From assembly GCA_026996955.1 (NCBI GenBank), contig JALWJV010000354.1:4337-10184 (forward strand): a stretch of 5,848 bases of DNA. The letters are read 5' to 3'. Source of the stretch: Deltaproteobacteria bacterium. Its GTDB lineage: Bacteria > Desulfobacterota > Dissulfuribacteria > Dissulfuribacterales > QOAL01. The translations under genes and the position numbers were made by a program. Below, one piece after another: positions 5,714 to 5,848 of the stretch; position 1 is the stretch's first letter; each line of letters starts with the position of its first letter. The notes under the pieces were generated by a model, which had not been told where the DNA came from, ran no database searches, and worked only from the letters and a program-made list of their open reading frames with translations.

Positions 5714-5848
5714 TTATGAAGCTGATTTAGGTTGTTGATCCTGCTTTGCCTTGTCTTTATCGCCGGATTTGGCGGATAACTGCATTATCTCAAATCGGAC
5801 AAAGTCAAGCTGCGATGACATTGGCGCGGCTGCCATGAACTTTTCATA
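5714..5848 (-). CDS. C-terminal end of an unrecognised protein (partial)
   Basis: Read on the - strand from the right edge, one frame stays open for 44 codons and ends in TAA (5716-5714), immediately beyond the hairpin. The peptide begins YEKFMAAAPMSSQLDFVRFE, continues IMQLSAKSG, and ends in a hydrophilic, Lys/Gln/Asp-rich tail (DKDKAKQDQQPKSAS). That composition is typical of a real protein C-terminus, and a convergent gene explains the two-way terminator. I do not recognise the family, and the start lies outside the window. Because only 44 codons are visible, a chance open frame cannot be excluded. Confidence 0.6.
   Translation of the reverse strand, partial: YEKFMAAAPMSSQLDFVRFEIMQLSAKSGDKDKAKQDQQPKSAS

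Noticed and set aside
1..5848. CRISPR array, tRNA or rRNA genes, transposase or phage genes
   Set aside because: No spaced direct repeats, no tRNA-like cloverleaf noticed in the gaps, and no coding sequence of these kinds.

Overview
The window is ordinary bacterial chromosome: a compact, co-directional block of five housekeeping genes on the + strand, then a bidirectional terminator and the tail of one convergent gene on the - strand. The order is pheS, pheT, an HU/IHF-family gene (ihfA position), a small MerR-type regulator gene, and pheA encoding a fused chorismate mutase/prephenate dehydratase. The pheST-ihfA-merR order, the Cys4 insertion in PheS and the AroQ-PDT-ACT PheA point to a deltaproteobacterial-type organism (Desulfobacterota or relatives). 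This is inference from family knowledge, not from a search. Frequent AGG and ATA codons and a mid-range base composition fit that guess without proving it.

Layout. 1-116 is a non-coding leader with a strong stem-loop (20-54) whose two arms are each GGAATTCC palindromes. 117-1136 is pheS and 1189-3591 is pheT, the two subunits of phenylalanyl-tRNA synthetase. 3592-3842 is a 251-nt gap, mostly filled by a long imperfect palindrome (3635-3814) with perfect 19-bp ends; it looks like an inserted MITE-like or REP-like element and not a gene. 3843-4139 is the HU/IHF gene, which overlaps the merR gene (4123-4482) by 17 nt. pheA (4501-5619) follows after 18 nt. A 16-bp tandem duplication covers the pheA stop codon, and a GC-rich hairpin with 12-bp stem (5684-5711) ends the operon. 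From 5714 to the right edge, the - strand carries the last 44 codons of an unrecognised protein.

How the genes relate. PheA makes phenylpyruvate, the precursor of phenylalanine, from chorismate, and its ACT domain should sense phenylalanine. PheS/PheT load that phenylalanine onto tRNA-Phe. The two ends of the block therefore cover synthesis and use of one amino acid. The middle holds a DNA-bending protein and a possible transcription factor that could in principle regulate the block, but nothing in the sequence proves this.

I see no defence, mobile or biosynthetic system here that looks new. The points most worth a second look are the 180-bp palindromic element, the HU/IHF protein lacking the usual intercalating proline, the leader hairpin, and the tandem repeat at the pheA stop.
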